A DNA stretch of 64,000 bases from Candidatus Deferrimicrobiaceae bacterium (GCA_036504035.1 DASXVV010000014.1:368471-432470); one strand, 5' to 3'. Shown: positions 30,341 through 40,520, counted from the stretch's first letter. Numbers and translations: made by a program. The notes: generated by a model from the letters alone, not told the origin.

Positions 30341-30745
30341 ATGTCACATAGAAGACCTGAAATGCCCGGAGCCGCCGACCACCTCGCCTCGAAGCTCGAA
30401 GTCGCCGTCGGTGACAGCCTCTATGCCTCGGTGTCCGGTCCTCCCATCTGGTCCCGCCTTTTCTGCTTCTGCGGCGACGGCATGTACCGCGTGTCCGTCC
30501 GATGCACCCGCAACTTCCTCGACGTGTCCATCCGGTCCGTGACCTCCGAAGGGGATGAAGACGAGGGCATCTCCGTCATGTTCTGCGCAAGCATCGGTCA
30601 TCGCTCCCGCATCCAGGTCGAGCACTCCGCGAAGGGGCTCGACGCCGATGTATTCGCCGCCGTCCGGTTCGGGACCCAGGTCGCTGAAACTGCCGCGGCG
30701 AGCTGGGAGCGGGCCCGGCGCGAGCAGGATGCCGGTCCCGGCTGA
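30341..30745 (+). CDS. Hypothetical protein, 134 residues
   Basis: I do not recognise the family. The protein is soluble, without signal or membrane segments, and acidic in the middle (SEGDEDEG). It has a short cysteine pair (FCFCGDG) at about residue 46 and further single cysteines, too few for a clear zinc site. AGAGGAG six bases before the ATG and a GC-rich codon use like its neighbours argue that it is a real gene. It lies 90 bases after the peptidase gene and 52 bases before recC, so it may lead the recCBD transcript. Confidence 0.6.
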   Translation: MSHRRPEMPGAADHLASKLEVAVGDSLYASVSGPPIWSRLFCFCGDGMYRVSVRCTRNFLDVSIRSVTSEGDEDEGISVMFCASIGHRSRIQVEHSAKGLDADVFAAVRFGTQVAETAAASWERARREQDAGPG

Positions 30746-30797
30746 TCGCGTTCGTCCCCAGGCAACTCCCCCCCGATCCGGTTACCGAGGCGAAATC

Positions 30798-33700
30798 ATG
30801 AGCGGTCTCCACATCCATGCCGGGAACCGGGTCGAACGACTGGTCGATGTCCTGTCGTCCATCGTCTCGACTCCCTTGGCCGACCCCCTGGCTCCCGAAG
30901 TCATTCTCGTCCAGAGCAAGGGGATGGAGCGCTGGCTGGTCCGTGAACTGGCGTCCCGGCAGGGTATTTGGGCCAATGGCCGATTCCCCTTCCCGAACGG
31001 GGTCGTGACCGAGCTGTTCGAGGCGGCCGGATGCCGGGCGGTCGGCGCCGAACTATTTACCCCCGAAACGCTGACCTGGCGCATCATGGCGCTGCTGCCC
31101 GGATTGCTGCACAGGCCAGGATTCGAGAGCCTCCGAAATTACCTCGGGGACGATACCTTCAACCTGAAGGGGTTGCAGCTCTGCGGGCGCATTGCAGACA
31201 CTTTCGACCAGTACACGCTCTATCGTCCCGAAATGGTTCTTTCGTGGGAATCGGGCGCGGAGACGGACGATTGGCAACCGCAGCTCTGGCGCGAGCTGGT
31301 TCGCGGGCAGGGGACCGCCCATCGCGCCGCCCTCCGACGGCAGTTTTTCTCCCGGATCAAGGCGGGCGGCCTCGAGGCGTCGGGGCTCCCGGAGCGCATC
31401 TGCATCTTCGGCATCCCCGCGATGCCGCCGTTCCACCTCGAGATCTTCTCTTCGATCGCCTCCCGGATCGACGTTCACCTGTTTTTCATGAACCCGAGCG
31501 TCGAATATTGGGGGGACATCGTCTCGCGCAAGGAGCTGGCGAGGCTCAAGCTCCGGACCCGGAAGGGGGGGCAGGGAGAGATCCACTACGAGACCGGGAA
31601 CCCCTTGCTGGCTTCCATGGGGCGTCTGGGACGCGACTTCTTCGAGCTGCTGCTCGGCGCCTCCGGCACGGAGGGGGAGGGCCATTTCGAAGACCCCGGG
31701 GAAGCGTCGATGCTCGAAGGCCTCCAGTCCGACATCCTGCTTTTACGGGAACGGGGCAGGGATGGCGCGCGGACCCCGGTCCATCCCTCCGACAGGTCGA
31801 TCCGCATCCACTCCGTCCATGGTCCGATGCGCGAGATGGAGGTGCTGCACGACCAGCTGCTCGAACTTTTCCGGGCCGATCCCGCGCTCGAACCACACGA
31901 TGTCGTGGTCATGACGCCCGATATCGAAGGGTACGCCCCCTACATCACGGCGGTCTTCGGCGCCGGAGCCGGGTCCGGGCCTTCGATCCCGTTCTCCCTG
32001 GCCGACCGCCCCGCTTCAGCCGACAGCCCGGTCATCCGTCTCTTCCTCGACATCCTCGCCATGTCCGGCAGCAGATTCGGCGCCGGGGAGGTGGCTTCGC
32101 TTCTCGAGTCGCCCGTCCTTCGGGAGCGGTTCGGCTTCACCTCCAGCGACGTCGAGCAGATCCTGGGCTGGATATCCGATGTGCGGATCCGCTGGGGGAT
32201 CGACGCCGAAGACCGCGGACGCTTTGGGCTGCCAACCTTCGGAGACAACAGCTGGAAGGCGGGGCTCGACCGGCTGCTGCTCGGCTACGCGATGTCGGGC
32301 GACGGCGAGACGCTGTACAAGGGGGTGTTGCCTGCCGAAGGCGTCGAGGGGAGCAGGGCGCAGCTTCTTGGGCGCTTCGTGGCGTTCGCGGGCACGCTTT
32401 TCGACGCGGTCAGGGCGCTCGACACCCCGCGCACGCCGGCCGACTGGAGCGATCACCTCGCCGCTGCGCTTCCGCGCTTCGTCGATGGGGATGCCGCGGA
32501 ATACGGGCGGGACTTCCACGAGCTCTCCTCCCGGATCGCACGCCTCAAGGAGGTAGCCCGCTCGGCCCGGTTCGACGCACCGGTCGCCATCGATGTCGTC
32601 CGGCATCATCTCGAGCGGCAGTTCGGGGAATCGCGGGCGGTCCGGGGCTTCCTCGCCGGGGGCGTGACCTTCTGCGAGATGCTCCCGATGCGAAGCATCC
32701 CTTTTCGGGCGGTGGCCCTGGTAGGGCTCAACAGCGGCGTCTATCCCCGGCAGAGCCGTCCCCCCGGGTTCGACCTGATCGCGAAATCGCCCCGGCCCGG
32801 GGATCGTTCCCTCCGCGACGAAGACCGCTACCTGTTCCTCGAATCGTTGCTGTCCGCCCGTCGTTGGCTTTCCATCAGCTACGTGGGACAGAGCATCGTC
32901 GACAACAAGGAGATCCCGCCCTCGGTCCTGGTCAGCGAGTTGATCGATTATCTCGAACAGGGATTTGCGCCGCCCGACGGCGTCCGGCGACTGGAAGACC
33001 ATCTGGTCGTGCGGCACCCGCTGCAGCCGTTCAGCCCGGACTATTTCGAGGAGAAACGGGGGCTCTTCAGCTACTCGGTCGAGAATCTCGAGGCGCTCAG
33101 GGCCCGCGGCACGGTCGCCGAGAATCGCCCCTTCATCGGGGAGCCGCTCCCCGATCCGCCTGCCGCCTCGCGGCATGTCTCCGTGGCGGAATTCAAGCGC
33201 TTCTTCCGGTCTCCGGCCGAGTATTTCCTTCGGAACAGGTTAGGCATCCACCTCCCCGAAGAGGAAGACCGCGCCCAGGACCGCGAGCCGTTTGCGGTCG
33301 AGGGGCTGGAGCGATATCTGCTCGTCCAGCGGCTATCCGAGCGGATGATCTCGGGGGGAGCGCTCGAGCCGCTCTACCCGTCGATCCGGGGAGGCGGGAT
33401 GCTTCCCCCGGGCGCCCCGGGCGATCTCGCGTGGCGAAAAGCGGCCGAGGAGGCCGAGGCATTCGCCCGGTCCGTCGCATCCAGGCTCACCTCCGGCGCA
33501 CTGCCGCCGCTCGATGTCGACCTGTCGTTGGGGCCTTTCCGCCTGTCGGGGCGCATCGACGACATCCGGAGCGACATCATGCTCCGATATCGTTGCGCGT
33601 CGCTCAAGCCTCGCGACCGGCTGACCGGCTGGATCGACCATTTGATCCTTTCGGCAACGCGCACTGCCGGCTACCCCGCGGAAACGATCCTGCTAGGCAA

Positions 33701-34040
33701 GGACGGCGAGGAGGTTAGGTTCACGGCGGTGGACGATCCGGCCGCGCCGCTCACCGGGCTATTGTCGATTTATTGGCAGGGACTTTCCGAACCGATCCCG
33801 TTCTTCCCCGCCAGTGCCTACGAATATGCGAAGGCATCCGCGACCGGATCGCCGGCCGGCGAGGCGTTGTCCGCTGCCCTCAAGGCCTGGCGCAGCAGCC
33901 CGTTTGCCAGGGGGGAGGGCGACGACCGCTGGCTGGCGATGGCTTTTCCCCGTCTGCCCGACCCGGTCGGGGCACCGCGGTTCGCGTCGATCGCTTTGGA
34001 CGTATTTTCCCCGCTGCTAGACAACCAGAAAGCCCGATGA
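30798..34040 (+). CDS. recC: Exodeoxyribonuclease V gamma subunit RecC
   Basis: A 1,080-residue protein, about the usual length (E. coli 1,122). The N-terminus GLHIHAGNRVERLVDVL and VQSKGMERWLVRELA at about residues 40-54 are the RecC signature, as are PFHLEIFSSIASRIDVHLFFMNPS and PFRAVALVGLNSGVYPR. The protein is a helicase-like scaffold without active Walker motifs; in RecBCD it splits the duplex and reads Chi. Its stop overlaps the recB start by four bases. The start at 30798 follows the family; upstream in-frame sequence belongs to the previous gene region. Confidence 0.95.
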   Translation: MSGLHIHAGNRVERLVDVLSSIVSTPLADPLAPEVILVQSKGMERWLVRELASRQGIWANGRFPFPNGVVTELFEAAGCRAVGAELFTPETLTWRIMALLPGLLHRPGFESLRNYLGDDTFNLKGLQLCGRIADTFDQYTLYRPEMVLSWESGAETDDWQPQLWRELVRGQGTAHRAALRRQFFSRIKAGGLEASGLPERICIFGIPAMPPFHLEIFSSIASRIDVHLFFMNPSVEYWGDIVSRKELARLKLRTRKGGQGEIHYETGNPLLASMGRLGRDFFELLLGASGTEGEGHFEDPGEASMLEGLQSDILLLRERGRDGARTPVHPSDRSIRIHSVHGPMREMEVLHDQLLELFRADPALEPHDVVVMTPDIEGYAPYITAVFGAGAGSGPSIPFSLADRPASADSPVIRLFLDILAMSGSRFGAGEVASLLESPVLRERFGFTSSDVEQILGWISDVRIRWGIDAEDRGRFGLPTFGDNSWKAGLDRLLLGYAMSGDGETLYKGVLPAEGVEGSRAQLLGRFVAFAGTLFDAVRALDTPRTPADWSDHLAAALPRFVDGDAAEYGRDFHELSSRIARLKEVARSARFDAPVAIDVVRHHLERQFGESRAVRGFLAGGVTFCEMLPMRSIPFRAVALVGLNSGVYPRQSRPPGFDLIAKSPRPGDRSLRDEDRYLFLESLLSARRWLSISYVGQSIVDNKEIPPSVLVSELIDYLEQGFAPPDGVRRLEDHLVVRHPLQPFSPDYFEEKRGLFSYSVENLEALRARGTVAENRPFIGEPLPDPPAASRHVSVAEFKRFFRSPAEYFLRNRLGIHLPEEEDRAQDREPFAVEGLERYLLVQRLSERMISGGALEPLYPSIRGGGMLPPGAPGDLAWRKAAEEAEAFARSVASRLTSGALPPLDVDLSLGPFRLSGRIDDIRSDIMLRYRCASLKPRDRLTGWIDHLILSATRTAGYPAETILLGKDGEEVRFTAVDDPAAPLTGLLSIYWQGLSEPIPFFPASAYEYAKASATGSPAGEALSAALKAWRSSPFARGEGDDRWLAMAFPRLPDPVGAPRFASIALDVFSPLLDNQKAR

Positions 34041-37000
34041 TGAAGGCCAGGCCTTTTGACATGCTCGAGCCGTTGACTCCGGGACGGCGGCTCATCGAGT
34101 CTAGCGCCGGCACCGGCAAGACCTACACGATCGCTTCCCTTTACGTCCGTCTCCTGCTCGAAAAGGGGTTGCAGGCAGGACAGATTTTGGTGGTGACCTT
34201 CACGCGTCCGGCTACCGAGGAACTGAAAGGGCGCATCCGGCAGAAGATCCGCGACACGCTCGCAGCGCTCGACGGCGAGCCTTCCGAAGACGAATTCATC
34301 CAGCGCTATGTCCCGACGATTCCCGACCCGGAACAGGCGCGCTCCGCGCTGTCGAACGCGCTCCGCATGTTCGACGAGGCGGCCATCTTCACGATCCACG
34401 GCTTTTGCGGCCGGATGCTCCAGGAAAATGCCTTCGAAAGCGCTTCGCTGTTCGACACCGAGCTGGTTACCGACGAGTCCGACCTCCGCCGGGAAATCGC
34501 AGACGATTTCTATCGGTTGCGCGTGCATGGGGTCTTCTCGCCGCTGTTCCTGTCCTATGCGATCGAACACGGCTTCACGCCGGATGCCCTGGCCGCGTTC
34601 ATCCGGGGCAACGTCGCAAGGCCCTTTTTCCGGATCATCCCCGATGCCTCCGAGATCGCGGGGAAGGGAGCACCGTCGGCCGAGCTCGAGACCGCGTTTT
34701 TCGCGGCACGCGAAACCGCGATTGCCGCCTGGGAATCGGGGCGGGATGCCGTCGCCTCCGGGATGGCGTCCTGGGACGGGCTGAACAGGAACAGATATCG
34801 GACCGCTTCGGTCGCCGCAATGATCGCCGCAATGGACCGCTATGCGGATTCGCCGCCGACGTCGTCCCGTTTCCACAATTATTCGAAGTTCCGTCAGTCC
34901 GAGATCGTCGCGGCGACGAAGGCGCGCTGCGAACCGCTGCGGCACCCGTTCTTCGAGGCCTTCGAAAGGCTCGACGAAGCGGTTTCCGCGCTCCTCGACG
35001 GCTTCGAGCAAGACATGATCGCGACATGGCTCGCGCTGGCCGGGTACGCCCGGGACGAGATGGCCGAGCGGAAATGTCGACGCAATGTCCGTTCCTACGA
35101 CGACCTTTTACGCGACATGTTCGACGCGCTCAAGGGGCAGGGTGGGGCGACCATGGCCGCAACGGTGCGGGAGCGGTTCCAGGCGGCGCTCATCGACGAG
35201 TTCCAGGACACCGACCCGCTCCAGTACGAGATATTCGGCACCATCTTTCCTGAACGGTCCTATCTGTTTCTGATCGGCGATCCCAAGCAGGCGATTTACG
35301 GCTTTCGGGGCGCCGACATCTTTGCTTACCTCAAGGCTGCAGGCGAGGTGCGGGCCCGTTTCACGCTTGACCGCAATTTTCGATCGGTTCCCGGCCTCGT
35401 CAACGCGGTCAACACGCTCTTCGGCCGTCGGCCCGGCGCTTTCGTCTTTCCCGAGATCGAATATCCCCGGGTCGAGGCGGCGTCCGAAGGCGGGACGCGC
35501 GGGTTCGCCCTCGAGGGAACGCCCGACCTGATGCCCTTCAAGATCCGCATGATCGCGCGCCCGGATCCCGCATCCTCTGTCCCGATCCCGAAAACGGAAG
35601 CCAACCGCCTGCTGCCCGAGTCGACCGCGACCGAGATCGTCGCGCTGCTTTCGCGGGGGCAGCGCAAGGAAGCGACCATCGGGGGGGAGCCCGTGACGCC
35701 TCGCGACGTGGCGGTCCTGGTCCGGACCAACGGCCAGGCGCGCGCCGTGCACGCGGCGTTGCGTCGACGCGGGGTCCCGGCGGTCATCTACAGCAGCGAG
35801 AGCGTCTTCGCTTCCGAGGAGGCGGTGGCGCTCGAGCGGGTGCTCCTCGCGGTGGCCGATCCGGGGCACGACGGGAAGGTGCGTGCTGCGCTGGCCACGC
35901 CCTTGTTTCAGGTCGACGGCAATACGTTGGCGCGTCTCCAGGAAGAGCCGTCCGAGTGGGACGAGCGGGTACGCCAGTTCAGCGGATGGCGGGATCTGTG
36001 GGCGAACGACGGGTTCATCACGATGGTGCGGTCGATGACCTCGTCGGCGGGCCTCCGAAGCCGGCTTCTCGCGCTTCCCGACGGCGATCGCCGTTTGACC
36101 AACCTGCTGCACCTGTTCGAGCTGCTCCACGAGGCGTCCCACTCTCGTCGACTCGGCATCGAGGGATTGCTCAAGTGGCTGCCCGACCGGATGGCCGATA
36201 CCGGGGGGACCCCGGCCGAAGAGCACCAACTCCGGCTCGAGACCGACGAAGCGGCCGTGAAGGTGGTCACGGTTCACAAGTGCAAGGGGCTCGAATACCC
36301 GGTCGTGTTCTGTCCTTACGCCTGGGACGTCTTCACCGGCGAGGGCGACGGCGTGACGTTCCACGACCCCGACGACAAGACGACGCTGGTGCGAGACATC
36401 GGATCCGCCAGGCTCGACGAAAACCGGCGGATTGCGGAACGGGAGTCGCTGGCCGAGAATGCCCGGCTGCTTTATGTCGCCCTGACCCGTGCGAAACACC
36501 TTTGCGTCGTGGGGTGGGGCGCGATCCACGATGCCGGTCGATCCGCGCTCGCCATGCTGCTTCATTCCGCGTCGAATGCCTCCGAACCCGGCCTCGCAGA
36601 CCGTTTTTCGAAGATGACCGATGATGATATCCGCGCCGACCTCGAAAGGCTGCCCGGCCTTGAGATTTCCCTGATGCAGCCTTCGACCGACGCGCGCTAT
36701 ATCTCCGAGCACCCGGAAGCGGGTCGCCTGGCCTGCCGGGAAATCGGGCGCGCCATCGCGCGCGACTGGGGATCGGCCAGCTTCACCTCGCTCGTGTCCG
36801 GCGCCCGAAGCGATTCCGAATGGCCGGATCGCGACCTCCTGCCTCCGTCGGAAATCGACCGGGTCCCCGCCTCCGCGCGAGTCGCGCGAAAAGAAGGGGC
36901 GACCCCGTTCGATTTTCCCAAGGGCGCCAAGTCCGGCCTGTTCTTCCACGGCTTGATGGAAAAGCTCGACTTCGCTGCGACCGATATCGAAATCGAAAAT

Positions 37001-37654
37001 GCGGTCAAAGCACACCTCGAAGCCGACGGATTCGACCCCGAGTGGACGCCTGTCGTCTCGCGGATGGTCCGGAACGTGCTCGACACGCCGCTCGACGCCG
37101 ATGTCCCCGGATTCCGCCTGTCGGGGATCGCTTCCGCCGATCGACGGCACGAGGTCGAATTCGGCCTTCCGCTTGCGCTGCTCACCCCCGGTTCTCTTCG
37201 GCGCGCCTTCTCCGAACCCGGGGATGACCCCGGCGCACCGGGAGCCGCTTCCCTGCTCGACCGGCTTGCCTTCCTGCCGATTCGCGGCATGATGAAAGGG
37301 TATATCGACCTGGTTTTTTCCCGGGGCGGTCGTTATTTCCTGCTCGACTGGAAAACCAACCATCTCGGGGACCGGATCGACGACTACAGCCAGCCTGCGA
37401 TGCGCGAGGCGATGGACGATTCGTTCTATTTCCTGCAATACCACCTCTACGCCGTGGCCCTCCACCGCTATCTCCGTCTCAGGCTTGGGGTCTCCTACGA
37501 TTACGATCGCCATTTCGGCGGCGTCTACTATCTTTTCGTTCGCGGGATTGATCCCGCGTTCGGCCCGCGGTTCGGCGTGTGCTTCGACCGGCCGGACGTC
37601 CGCCGAGTCGAGGCGCTCGGGAGACTCTTTTCGGGGGAGCGGGCCAATGGATGA
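34037..37654 (+). CDS. recB: Exodeoxyribonuclease V beta subunit RecB
   Basis: A 1,205-residue UvrD-like helicase and nuclease. Walker A is ESSAGTGKTYTIASLYVRLL at residues about 20-39, motif Ia VVTFTRPATEEL, Walker B FQDTDPLQYEIF, motif III GDPKQAIYGFRGAD and a motif V/VI VTVHKCKGLEYPVVF with LYVALTRAKHL. The C-terminal nuclease keeps its residues: H in GLFFHGLMEKLDF and D..D.K in GYIDLVFSRGGRYFLLDWKTN. So both helicase and nuclease should be active. The gene overlaps recC and recD by a few bases. Confidence 0.96.
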   Translation: MMKARPFDMLEPLTPGRRLIESSAGTGKTYTIASLYVRLLLEKGLQAGQILVVTFTRPATEELKGRIRQKIRDTLAALDGEPSEDEFIQRYVPTIPDPEQARSALSNALRMFDEAAIFTIHGFCGRMLQENAFESASLFDTELVTDESDLRREIADDFYRLRVHGVFSPLFLSYAIEHGFTPDALAAFIRGNVARPFFRIIPDASEIAGKGAPSAELETAFFAARETAIAAWESGRDAVASGMASWDGLNRNRYRTASVAAMIAAMDRYADSPPTSSRFHNYSKFRQSEIVAATKARCEPLRHPFFEAFERLDEAVSALLDGFEQDMIATWLALAGYARDEMAERKCRRNVRSYDDLLRDMFDALKGQGGATMAATVRERFQAALIDEFQDTDPLQYEIFGTIFPERSYLFLIGDPKQAIYGFRGADIFAYLKAAGEVRARFTLDRNFRSVPGLVNAVNTLFGRRPGAFVFPEIEYPRVEAASEGGTRGFALEGTPDLMPFKIRMIARPDPASSVPIPKTEANRLLPESTATEIVALLSRGQRKEATIGGEPVTPRDVAVLVRTNGQARAVHAALRRRGVPAVIYSSESVFASEEAVALERVLLAVADPGHDGKVRAALATPLFQVDGNTLARLQEEPSEWDERVRQFSGWRDLWANDGFITMVRSMTSSAGLRSRLLALPDGDRRLTNLLHLFELLHEASHSRRLGIEGLLKWLPDRMADTGGTPAEEHQLRLETDEAAVKVVTVHKCKGLEYPVVFCPYAWDVFTGEGDGVTFHDPDDKTTLVRDIGSARLDENRRIAERESLAENARLLYVALTRAKHLCVVGWGAIHDAGRSALAMLLHSASNASEPGLADRFSKMTDDDIRADLERLPGLEISLMQPSTDARYISEHPEAGRLACREIGRAIARDWGSASFTSLVSGARSDSEWPDRDLLPPSEIDRVPASARVARKEGATPFDFPKGAKSGLFFHGLMEKLDFAATDIEIENAVKAHLEADGFDPEWTPVVSRMVRNVLDTPLDADVPGFRLSGIASADRRHEVEFGLPLALLTPGSLRRAFSEPGDDPGAPGAASLLDRLAFLPIRGMMKGYIDLVFSRGGRYFLLDWKTNHLGDRIDDYSQPAMREAMDDSFYFLQYHLYAVALHRYLRLRLGVSYDYDRHFGGVYYLFVRGIDPAFGPRFGVCFDRPDVRRVEALGRLFSGERANG

Positions 37655-39389
37655 CCTCTCGTTCGTCGAGATCGACCGCTGTTTCGCCAGGTTCCTGGGC
37701 CGCATCACCGGCTGCTCCTCTCCCGAAAGGCTTATTGCCGCGGCGCTCGTCAGCGCCGCCGGGCGCAGCGGGCACGTCTGCCTCGATCTGGCCGACGTCG
37801 CGGGGGAATCCGTTCCCCATGAAGGGCCCGACGGGGGCGAGATGCAAATTGCGCCCCCGCTTCCCGGCTGGATCGATTCGCTACGGGGCTGGGAAGCCGT
37901 CGGGAAGCCGGGCGAAAACTACCCGCTGCTCCTCGACGACTTCAATCGGCTCTACCTGCATCGTTACTGGCGCTACGAGGATGCGGTCGCAAGATTCCTG
38001 TGCCAACGCGATTCGGGTCGGACGCCTTCCGCCACCTCCGGCAGCCTGGCAGCGGCGCTCGATCGATATTTCCCGCCATCAGGCGACGGGGCGCCCGACC
38101 TCCAGCGCGAAGCCGCCGCCGCTGCGGCGACCGGCCGGGTCACGCTGATCACGGGTGGACCGGGCACCGGCAAGACGTCCACCGTGGTCAAGATCCTCGC
38201 GCTGCTTATCGAGCAGGCGGGGGCCGCTCCGATCGACGTGGCGCTGACAGCTCCGACCGGGAAGGCGGCCGCCCGGCTCAAGGAAGCGGTCGAGGCCGCA
38301 CGCGACAGGCTCGACTGCGAATCCTGGGTGCGCGATCGCGTCCCCTCCGGGGCATCGACGATCCACCGGATGCTCGGCGCGCGTCCCGGCGGCGCGTCCT
38401 TCCGCCATGGCCCCGACAACCCGCTTCCGCACGACGTCGTCGTCGTCGACGAAGCCTCGATGATCGACCTGCCGCTCATGTCCCGGCTGGTATCCGCCCT
38501 TGCCCCGCAGGCCCGCCTGGTCCTGCTGGGCGACCGCGACCAGCTCGCCTCGGTCGAGCCGGGCGCGGTGTTCGGCGACATCTGCGAAAGCGCCGGTTCC
38601 AGCCGCATGACGGCCATCGTCGTACCGCTTCGGAAGAGCTGGCGCTTCCGGGAAGACAGCGGGATCGGCGCCGTCAGCCGCCTGGTCAACGAGGGGAAGG
38701 GGGGGGAAGCGCTGGCGATCATCGATACCGGCCGACATGCCGACATCGGGTTCCGCGACATCAGGGAGGATCCGTCCGTCCTCGAATCCGCCATCCTTTC
38801 CGGTTACGCCGGGTACCTTGATGGCGATTCGATCCCGGCTGCCTTCGAAGCGTTCAACCGGTTCCGGATCCTGTGCCCGTTCCGTTCCGGACCATACGGC
38901 ATCGAGGCCGTCAATCGCTTCGCTGAGCGCGTGCTGGACCGGGCCGGGCTGATCCGCCCGCGGGGGGGGCACTACAAGGGGCGTCCGATCATGGTCACGC
39001 GCAACGATTACCGGGCGAGGCTCTTCAACGGCGATGTCGGCATCCTGTATCCGAATCCTGACGCCGGCGATGCGCTTTATGCCTGGTTTCTGTCCGATGA
39101 CGGTTCGTTCCGGGCCGTGTCGACCGCACGGCTTCCCGAGCACGAGACGGTCTACGCGATGACCGTCCACAAGAGCCAGGGGTCCGAGTTCGATCAAGTG
39201 ATGCTGCTACTCGGGTCGACGCTGTCCGATCACCTCACGCGAGAGTCCCTTTACACCGGCCTCACGCGGGCCAGGTCGCGCGTCGATATCGTGGGCAGTC
39301 GAGACGTCTTCCGCGCTGCCGCCGAACGCAGGGTTGAGCGGCGGTCCGGGCTCGCCGAAGCGCTTCGCGGAGGGACCGGCCCGCCTTGA
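37647..39389 (+). CDS. recD: Exodeoxyribonuclease V alpha subunit RecD
   Basis: A 580-residue superfamily 1B helicase. Walker A is ITGGPGTGKTSTVVKIL at about residue 168, Walker B VVVVDEASMIDLPLM, motif III LVLLGDRDQLASVEPGAVFGDIC, and the UvrD-like C-terminus YAMTVHKSQGSEFDQVML with LYTGLTRARSRVDIV. It supplies the fast 5'-3' motor of RecBCD. The start at 37647 overlaps the recB stop and matches the family N-terminus (CFARFLGRI). A strong promoter for the next gene overlaps its stop codon. Confidence 0.95.
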   Translation: MDDLSFVEIDRCFARFLGRITGCSSPERLIAAALVSAAGRSGHVCLDLADVAGESVPHEGPDGGEMQIAPPLPGWIDSLRGWEAVGKPGENYPLLLDDFNRLYLHRYWRYEDAVARFLCQRDSGRTPSATSGSLAAALDRYFPPSGDGAPDLQREAAAAAATGRVTLITGGPGTGKTSTVVKILALLIEQAGAAPIDVALTAPTGKAAARLKEAVEAARDRLDCESWVRDRVPSGASTIHRMLGARPGGASFRHGPDNPLPHDVVVVDEASMIDLPLMSRLVSALAPQARLVLLGDRDQLASVEPGAVFGDICESAGSSRMTAIVVPLRKSWRFREDSGIGAVSRLVNEGKGGEALAIIDTGRHADIGFRDIREDPSVLESAILSGYAGYLDGDSIPAAFEAFNRFRILCPFRSGPYGIEAVNRFAERVLDRAGLIRPRGGHYKGRPIMVTRNDYRARLFNGDVGILYPNPDAGDALYAWFLSDDGSFRAVSTARLPEHETVYAMTVHKSQGSEFDQVMLLLGSTLSDHLTRESLYTGLTRARSRVDIVGSRDVFRAAAERRVERRSGLAEALRGGTGPP

Positions 39390-39414
39390 CATCCATTCCC
39401 CCGGCGGGTATAAA
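39386..39414 (+). promoter_or_regulatory. Near-consensus sigma-70 promoter of the multiheme cytochrome gene
   Basis: TTGACA (39386-39391) and TATAAA (39409-39414) are exactly 17 bases apart. The -35 box overlaps the recD stop codon. The predicted leader is about 80 bases. Confidence 0.7.
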
Positions 39415-39502
39415 ACCTCAGATTCCCTGACAATTCCGGTCACGTCCGAAAACGGGCGCGCATTCGCGTGTTCGCATTTGGGAGAGCCGACAAGGAGGAC
39501 AC

Positions 39503-40417
39503 ATGAAAGGATCCAGGAGTTTCCGTTGTATCGTGGCGCTTCTCTCCCTGATCGCCTGCACCATGCTGTTTGCGCCCATCGTGGCCTGCGCGGCCCCGGC
39601 CGCCAAGGCGGCTCCCGCCAAGGCAGCCGTGGCCAAGGAAGACGCTGCCGCTCCGAAGGCGGCCGCCCTTTTGCCTGAAGATTGCGCCAAGTGCCACCCG
39701 GTTCCCCCGTCCGACATCGAATCGGCCGGCGGCAAGCACAAGAGCGACGTGACCTGCCTCGACTGCCACCCGGGCCATCGTCCCACGTCCAGGAACAACA
39801 TCCCCAAGTGCAGCAACTGCCACGAGGGCAAGCCCCACTTCGAGCTGAAGAACTGCATGGAATGCCACAAGAACCCGCATAAGCCGCTGAACATCGTGCT
39901 GGGCCCCAAGGTCACCGATCCCTGCCTCACCTGCCACACCGACCAGATCAAGCAGCTTCGTGAAAACAAGAGCAAGCACTCCGCGCTCTTCTGCTCCAAC
40001 TGCCACGACGTCCACCGCAAGATCCCGCAGTGCGTCAAGTGCCACAAGCCGCACTCCGCCGAGATGACCCAGGCCGACTGCAAGAAGTGCCACAAGGCGC
40101 ACAAGCCCAAAGTCGTCACCTATGCGCAGGATGTTCCCAACAAGGATTGCGGCGCCTGCCACAAGCCCGCGTTGACCATGCTCAACGCGACGCCGACCCG
40201 GCACAAGGCCGTCCCGTGCGTCAAGTGCCACAAGGACAAGCACAAGATGATCCCCGTGTGCACGCAGTGCCACACCAAGCTGCACCCGGCGGCCATCCTG
40301 AAGAAGTTCCCCAAGTGCAGCATCTGCCACTCGATCGCGCACGATCTCAACAATTGGCCTGCATCCAAGGAAGGGTCCGGCGCGGCCAAGCCGGCCAAGG
40401 AGCACAAGAAGAAGTAA
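39503..40417 (+). CDS. Periplasmic 12-heme c-type cytochrome
   Basis: A 304-residue protein with a signal peptide (about residues 1-30, ending near VACA) and an Ala/Lys-rich linker. Twelve CxxCH heme motifs follow: CAKCH, CLDCH, CSNCH, CMECH, CLTCH, CSNCH, CVKCH, CKKCH, CGACH, CVKCH, CTQCH and CSICH. There are many extra histidines for bis-His ligation. The mature part is small for twelve hemes, about 22 residues per heme, so the hemes must form a dense chain. The tail is lysine-rich. The likely role is periplasmic electron transfer, as in Geobacter-type respiration; the partner is unknown. GGAGGACAC precedes the ATG, and a strong promoter and terminator make it a single-gene unit. Confidence 0.93.
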   Translation: MKGSRSFRCIVALLSLIACTMLFAPIVACAAPAAKAAPAKAAVAKEDAAAPKAAALLPEDCAKCHPVPPSDIESAGGKHKSDVTCLDCHPGHRPTSRNNIPKCSNCHEGKPHFELKNCMECHKNPHKPLNIVLGPKVTDPCLTCHTDQIKQLRENKSKHSALFCSNCHDVHRKIPQCVKCHKPHSAEMTQADCKKCHKAHKPKVVTYAQDVPNKDCGACHKPALTMLNATPTRHKAVPCVKCHKDKHKMIPVCTQCHTKLHPAAILKKFPKCSICHSIAHDLNNWPASKEGSGAAKPAKEHKKK

Positions 40418-40451
40418 TCGCCCGATCCGCATCAGATCGGAGCATTCCCGA

Positions 40452-40489
40452 AGAGACGGCCCGGAGGACATCCCGGGCCGTTTCTCTTT
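40452..40489 (+). terminator. Rho-independent terminator of the cytochrome gene
   Basis: AGAGACGGCCCGG pairs with CCGGGCCGTTTCT around the loop AGGACATC; a T-rich tract follows (TTTCTCTTT). Confidence 0.85.
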
Positions 40490-40520
40490 GGGAGAGGATG
40501 ATGCGGGTTAGAATGTCCCG

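Noticed and set aside
35108..37708. An 866-codon minus-strand frame opposite recB
   Set aside because: recB nuclease and helicase motifs are intact on the plus strand; the frame has no motif.
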